Source: Adineta ricciae
Taxonomy: Eukaryota; Rotifera; Eurotatoria; Adinetida; Adinetidae
NCBI GenBank assembly: GCA_905250025.1
Contig: CAJNOJ010000042.1
Span: 248,001 to 312,000, forward strand
Reading direction: 5' to 3'
Length of the DNA: 64,000 nucleotides
In this document: in pieces, positions 58,191 through 64,000 of the stretch
Position numbering within the stretch: the first letter of the stretch is position 1
How the letters are laid out: every line of letters begins with the position of its first letter
Program-made: the position numbers and the translations under genes
Notes under the pieces: generated by a model
Told to the model about the DNA's origin: nothing
Seen by the model: the letters and a program-made list of their open reading frames with translations, nothing else
The model's database searches: none

Positions 58191-59195
58191 ATGGAGCTTC
58201 CACACATCGGAAAGCATTGTTCAGTCGCATCATGCAATCGATTAGGTAAGTAACTCTGTAGAAATGGCCTGGATCTTCATTTTGATTGTATCCTTTAGAT
58301 TTTCTTCCTATGAAATGCGATGCATGTGCTGCTGTCTTATGGTAATGCTTCCATATGAAAATTCTCTAATTTTCTGACAATTTTTTTCTGATATTTCTAG
58401 TAAAGATCATATTAAATATGACGAACATCGATGTCCATCGGCACATCGTAAAAACATTCAAATACCTGTATGTCCTCTGTGTAACCAAGCAGTTTCGTCG
58501 GTAAATCGTGATCAATCACTTGATGCGATCATCTCTGCACATATCGATCGCGATTGTAAGTCAGATCCAGCTTTAAAGAAGCGACAAAAAGTTTATTCCA
58601 ACAAATGTTCATTGACATCGTGCAAACAACGAGAAGCAATTCAAGTCAAATGCGACAAATGTTCGAAGACTTATTGTTTGAAACATCGATTCCCTGATGA
58701 TCATCAATGCCGAGGATTCGAAAATACCGGTCGAGTGATGAATCCCGCTGGGTCAGTTTTATACTCGTGAAAGTTTTCTTTTTAAACAAAACCTTTGTCT
58801 AGTGCTGCAGCAATCGAACGTTTAAAGAAAACAACTGCCAGTACTGAACAGAAACCAACTAGTGCTACTGCAACAACAATAGTAAGATTCTAATCGAATC
58901 AAATCGTTCTTTAAATGTGTTTGTAGAATGAAGATGAAGCGTTGGCATTAGCGATTAAACTATCTCTCAATCAAACGTAAGTTCCAATCGCATTGATCTT
59001 TACCAGATGCTCATAGTTTTTTTTTTCTGTGTAAATAGAACACAGGAGGATAATGATTATCTCTTAGCAAAAGCTTTACAAGAAAGTGAACAAGAAGAAG
59101 CTCGACGTAATAATCGCAATACAGTAAGTCTTGGATATTCCGTTCGATGTTTTCCTTATTTATATCTGTTTCAGCGTATTCAAACGAAAGCTTAA
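58191..59195 (+). CDS. ZFAND2: AN1-type zinc finger protein, ZFAND2-like
   Basis: Seven exons (58191-58245, 58299-58341, 58401-58751, 58803-58881, 58927-58976, 59039-59123, 59175-59195) give 227 residues. It opens MELPHIGKHCSVASCNRLDFLPMKCDAC, the start of ZFAND2A/B. AN1 finger 1 covers about residues 10-50 and AN1 finger 2 about 92-140 (KCSLTSCKQREAIQVKC, CLKHRFPDDHQC); all Cys/His ligands appear present. Two short acidic helices toward the end (EDEALALAIKLSLNQT, NDYLLAKALQESEQEEA) fit the ubiquitin-interacting motifs of ZFAND2B/AIRAPL. The family associates with the proteasome and p97 in protein quality control under stress such as arsenite. The end (RIQTKA) lacks the CAAX prenylation box of ZFAND2B, so paralogue identity is uncertain. 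Confidence 0.9.
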
Positions 59196-59552
59196 TTGAT
59201 AGTGGCAACATTGCACAGACTGTTATTTGTTTGACCTCGTATTCATGAGAGTATTTATTTTGTTTCGGTTAATATTGTATTTAAATAAAATATATTATTT
59301 TTGTATATGCTAAAAGATTTTTATGTGACTTGAGAAGCGATTATGAATGCAACGGTAATGATTGATCATTGAATCATCATCTTCACTATTGCATTGGAAA
59401 AATAGATATTGTTTTTAGTATGAAATTAGTTGAATATTAAGAATGTTCTAAAAGCTATTTTATTAAGCGAATAAAAGAGGTTAAAAAGGCACTAAAATCT
59501 TCCATAATAAACAATAAGAAGGTTAGATATTTGCACATTAGAAAAGAAATGT
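59196..59552. other. Convergent 3' region
   Basis: The AATAAA-type signal of ZFAND2 is at about 59284; the coiled-coil gene ends at 59553 on the other strand. No other content. Confidence 0.5.
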
Positions 59553-62500
59553 TTAATAGCTTCGTACGATTGCTAATTCACGATTAGTTGTTTGTAATTC
59601 ATCGAACGTTTTACTGAAAAGTTTCAGTAATTTGGCGGAGACGTCTTCACGTGAAACAAATAATTTCGAGAGTTTGTGCTGAAGCTTGTCGTTCTTATTC
59701 AAATTTTCTTCTTTCCAAGTTCCCTGGAAGAGAAAGTTGTATGCTAGATGATACAAGTAAACAAATCTCACTTGAAAGCTTTCGTCGGTCGCCGACATGA
59801 TTTCGTCGAGATCGTCTTGAGTTAAATTTAGAATTTTACTAGCAGTATTCATCGCCGAATCAAAGCCAGGTAATGTCATCGATAATGATTCACGTTGTTT
59901 TTGAAAATCACGAGCTTTTTTCAAATTCTCATTCATTTGGACATTCCGCTGGATCAGATCATTGAGAAGGTCCTAAATACGAGAATGAATTTTTCATTGT
60001 AGAAGAAACGATGAGCTGTCGGAGTTACGCGAATAAATTTTTCATATTCATTCGATCGTTGTAGTGTTTGATCCAGTTCCGATGTGATTTTCTTCAATGA
60101 GTCTTGACTTTTCGTATTTAATGTTAATAGTTGTTGTTCGGATATACGTCGTGATGTTGATAATTCTTCATTGAGTTGTTCGTTATGAAGACGTACTTGT
60201 CGAAGTTGCTGGTCAATTAAACGGTATTTGGTTTGGAGATCATCAGAACGAGTTTTCTATTGCAAATGAGGAGTTCAATTGGCTTAGTAATGAAAGTATT
60301 TTACCAGTTTTTGATGTTCATCGATTAGTTGAGTATGTCGTGAATCGAGTTCGTGCTTTTCACGTGTTATTGCTTGTAAACGAGTTTTATATGAATCGAT
60401 CTAATAACAATGAATAGATATTTCTCGTATCAAGGCAATTCTTACTGATGCTTTCAATTTGTCTATTGTGTCGTTCAAAGCCTTCAATTTTTCTTCATCG
60501 TTCTATAGACATGAAAAAGTCAATGAAATCTAATTAATCGTGGACAACATACATTGCTTGTATTCTTCTCGTTTGCACGAGTCAAACTTGCTTCCAGTTC
60601 ATTGATTCGATTTTTATACGTTTCTATCAATAAACGTTTGCTCGCTACGTCACGTTCAGCATGTGTTAATCTAAATCGAGAAAGTCAGATTAATTTCTCG
60701 AAATTTCTCGCACTTTACTTTTCAGTAATTGATTGTACAGTTTTTGTCAACAACTCATTTTCCGTTTGCAAAGTTTTATTCAGTTTTCGCTGTTGAGTTG
60801 CATCGTAGGAAGTATTCCGAAGGCGTTCATGTAAATTCTCTGCACTGTCGTTACTAATTGAGTCATGATTGACAGATACGGATTGATTGACTTTCAGTTT
60901 ATTACACTCATCAGTAAGTTTCTGATCGAATGAGAAAAACGCATATCAGATTGGGATGAGAAAATGAACTACGAACTTGATTAGTTGTTTTGAGGATGTT
61001 AATACGACTTAATGTCATTGTTAAACGTTGATTCAGATGATCATTTTCTTCGTGAGAATTCGTCAGAGAACTCTGCAACTCTTCAACTTGTTTCCGTAGC
61101 GAAGCAATCTGAAAGAAAGTTTTCATTGAAAATACGTATCATTCGTTAGTCCTCACTCGAATCGTCGATGATTGATCGACAGATACAGGTGTCGAAGTTT
61201 TCCGAGTGATTTTCGGTAGAATATTTCGCCCATCTAAATAACCAGACTAAGATTTTTAAGGTTCAAAAGATAAGACTACAGACATCTTTTTCGCGGTAGT
61301 AGTTTGTCTTTTTGATGATTACATAGACTACACGATCGCCGTTGTCTTGGTCGATTAGACATCAGCGATTGATTTAATTGTTCATCGATCAATGTTGAAT
61401 TCTGATCTAATAATAGTTCTAAGCATGTTTTGCTCATCATGGACTTTTTCGGTTTCTTCTTGATGACTCGACGATTGATCGTCGACGTCGATGAAGAATT
61501 GTTGAATTTTTTCTCGTTAGACTCCCGTTTTAGTTTATAAACTTGATCTTGTAGCGAAAGAATACGCAACTTGGCCTTTTTCAGTTCATTACTCAGTTGA
61601 TTTTTCTGTTGTAGTAAGTGCTGTTTTTCATCGAGACATAAATTGTATTCAGTTTTCAAACGTTCTTGTTCGAACAGTAAACACGTTCGTTCATTTTCAA
61701 GTTCGTATAATTTTCGATCAAGCTCATGAATTTGCTTTATGTTTTCTGATTTGATAACGGGCGGTGGCGGTGATGGTTGATTATTTTCATCCTTCAATCG
61801 CTGGATTTCATTGCGAAGTTCATCGATGACGATGATTTGTTCATTGATTTCGACTTCTTGTAAATCAAGTTTTTCCTGCAAGCTTAAACTAAAGAGACCA
61901 ATGAAAATATAGCTTATTTGTAATAAATAAAAGTGCTCATTACTTTTCGTTAGTTATTCGTGCACTTTCTCGTTTGTATTTGCTGATTTCATTCCAAACC
62001 TGATCGTCATCTTCTTGTTTCAATGCATTTCTTTTAACTCCGTTTGTTTTCTTCCATTGTTGATCATTACAAACTGAACAAATATTTCGCGTTTTCCGAA
62101 TGGCTCTTCGATAAGAATAATCCTGTTTTGTATTGTTTTGTAAGATTTCATCGTCTGTATACGATTGTAACTCATCTTTCAATGATCGATATTGTTTTTG
62201 TAGATGTTTCAAGCGTAACCAACGTTTGTCGTGAACTTTCTTCAATGTGACAATGTGATCATCGCGATTAACAAGTTCTTTTTGAAGATTATGGAAACGG
62301 TCAGTTAATGCTTGGAATTTCTTTTGCAATTCATCGGTATCCAATGATGAACTATGAGTAGATGGCGATGTGGAGATTTTTCGACGAGATGATCTTGAAA
62401 GCGAAGTATTTCGACCGATATTTTCATGGCAACTTTGCCAACGACTTTCATGAGATAGATGATGACCCTTAGAAGATAATTTTTTGAAAGAAATGTCGAA

Positions 62501-63653
62501 GCAATTGTAACTTACTGGTTGCAGAGTATCCCGAACGCGATAGAGAGTGACTTTTAAATGTTCAATTTCATTGTCTCGATCTCGGATGATCTGAAAATAA
62601 AGAATTACGTTTCGAGAGGGTTGCAAAAATACTATGTTTTTGTTGAACTTACATTCTCCAGATTTATCATTTGTAATTTTAATGAATTCTCCTCAAAAAC
62701 ACCATCTAAATTAAGAAAAAGTACATCATCCTACCTAAGTTTATTAACTTTCTCCCTATTTACTTGTTTGTTTCTTTTTATTAAGATCATTGATTTCACT
62801 TCTATGTAAAGAAAAAGGATTGTATGAAGAAATCTTTGCATACAATGATTTACTTGAGATTAGTAATTGTTTGTTCTCGTTCTTCAATGATGGCTTTATA
62901 CGAATCAAGTTTCTGTCGCCAAAGTTGAACATCTTCAATAATACGATCAAACGTCTGAAAAATATAGAGAATATCGCTTTGAATCATGGCGAGATGACAA
63001 ACCTGAATTTTCTCTTGATGAATCGCGTTGACAGTTACTTTCTCACTTAGCTGTTTTGTTAAATCGCGAATTTGCTCATACAAACCTAACATTTCGTATA
63101 CGTTCAATACTTCATCACTAAATTAATCTGAACTATTCTTACGTTCATTTTCAGATTGAAAATCATGCACCGTTTTCTCAAATGTTTGCACCTGTAATTG
63201 ATGTAATTGTTCGAATGTACGTGTCTAAAGTTCACTTGTACAATAAACAAGGAAAAGTAAAGAATATTCTACCTTTTCGCTGAATTGTTTCAAACGATCT
63301 TCAAGACTTTGAAATTCGACATTGCGCTTCTTGAGTGTATCAGTTAAAACTTGTTCACTACATGTCAACGCTTGATATATTGTAGACAAAGATGTAGAGT
63401 AACTCTTACCGCTCTTCAAGTTTTTGAATGGAAGCATTTTTTTCTTGTATGACTCGCTGTAGTTTTTCAATCAGTTGCTCCCGATTTTGTGAACGGACAT
63501 CATCTGTACTACTGTCAATCTTTCCTGACAGAGTGTTCAGTATCCTTGAAAAGAAAAAAAGATCATTTAATTACTTCTAGTAAAATTCGCATTGTTTTAC
63601 TTGAATTCATTAGCAACATCTGCTATAATTGGAATACTATTTAACTCAGTCAT
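59553..63653 (-). CDS. Long coiled-coil protein, possibly centrosomal or ciliary
   Basis: Many short exons run on the minus strand from the ATG at 63653 (TELNSIPIIADVANEF) to a stop at 59553 (NRELAIVRSY). Clear exons: 63653-63601, 63544-63410, 63357-63273, a long one at about 62480-61950, one at about 61890-61276, then a series to the end. Almost all of it is heptad-like coiled coil (KLQRVIQEKNASIQKLEER, IASLRKQVEELQSSL). Two Cys pairs (NICSVCNDQQW, SCSLCNHQKDK) and basic linkers lie mid-protein, and the C-terminal segment (ASKILNLTQDDLDEIMSATD) is less regular. The layout resembles centrosomal proteins such as centlein, a guess I cannot confirm. Near 63110-63130 my exon chain loses phase between HDFQSENE and DEVLNVYEM, so an unseen exon boundary or a one-base error exists there. 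Confidence 0.6.
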
Positions 63654-64000
63654 CTAATTGAACATTGAACATGCGGTCAACACATCTTCTCATCACGCAT
63701 TAACTACTTCAGTTGTCTTAGTGATTCCTTCTTTCCTTCTGTTAGGATATAGGTGTTGAATTGTGCACACTGCACAAGTGTGTTGAATGAATAGAATGAA
63801 GTGAAAGAAAAGGTATGACATACTCGCGGTAGTTGAAAAAATTCTCCCCAGTTTACTCAGAAAAAAGATGTGTGCGCTTCGGCAAAGGTAAATTTGTAAT
63901 TATCATTTTTTACTAGATGACCGCCGTCTGCTGATCATAATAGAACTTTACTAAATGCCCTTGTTGACACGCCTTTGTCCGCACTGAGTGTATATATAGT
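63654..64000. other. Upstream region of the coiled-coil gene
   Basis: No gene recognised up to the window edge; short direct repeats of GTGTTGAATG-type sequence near 63750-63790 only. Confidence 0.4.

Overview
The window looks like an animal nuclear genome and most probably a bdelloid rotifer (inference). It is AT-rich, most introns are tiny (about 45-75 bp, GT-AG), and the conserved genes are metazoan: a discoidin-domain receptor kinase, polybromo-1, p22phox, DSCC1, UQCC2, ZFAND2. These sit beside families I associate with bdelloids: ADP-ribosyltransferase-TPR proteins, stand-alone intronless glycosyltransferases, and closely packed same-strand genes with a T-rich/AG acceptor just before the next start codon, as expected for spliced-leader trans-splicing of operons. 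No tRNA, rRNA, CRISPR array or complete transposon was recognised.

The left half (1-29.5 kb) is accessory and rearranged. Two copies of a Thr/Ser/Asn-rich, membrane-anchored mucin-like gene (284-2506 and 26555-29538) share 5' flanks and 3' exons. The first has lost a splice acceptor and its last exon, and a 93-bp palindrome lies where the homology stops. A GT92 glycosyltransferase is present as two pieces 8 kb apart that share an almost identical 111 bp; the second piece starts at an undetermined base next to a 772-bp foldback with 193-bp arms, so an assembly join is possible there. An ABCC transporter is cut after its first membrane domain. A same-strand cluster (GT92 remnant, GT11 fucosyltransferase, frameshifted HtrL/YibB-like enzyme, GT8) has operon-like spacing. 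A frameshifted Cys-rich secreted gene follows. Next comes an ADP-ribosyltransferase-TPR gene flanked by two solo LTRs and by an inverted GC-rich repeat family.

The right half (34.3-63.7 kb) is a dense set of conserved genes: DDR-like receptor kinase (with D-I-A in place of DFG), ankyrin-SOCS protein, and p22phox on +; UQCC2, a urease homologue and DSCC1 as a probable three-gene operon on -; polybromo-1 on + (about 29 exons); a mitochondrial-type membrane protein on -; ZFAND2 on +; and a long coiled-coil protein on -.

The most notable object is the urease homologue (41731-44993, minus). It is an intact 15-exon, 819-residue fused gamma-beta-alpha urease in which at least four, probably five, of the six nickel ligands and the active-site flap histidine are replaced or deleted, while the scaffold is conserved. 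It looks like a retained urease pseudoenzyme, co-transcribed with mitochondrial and replication genes.
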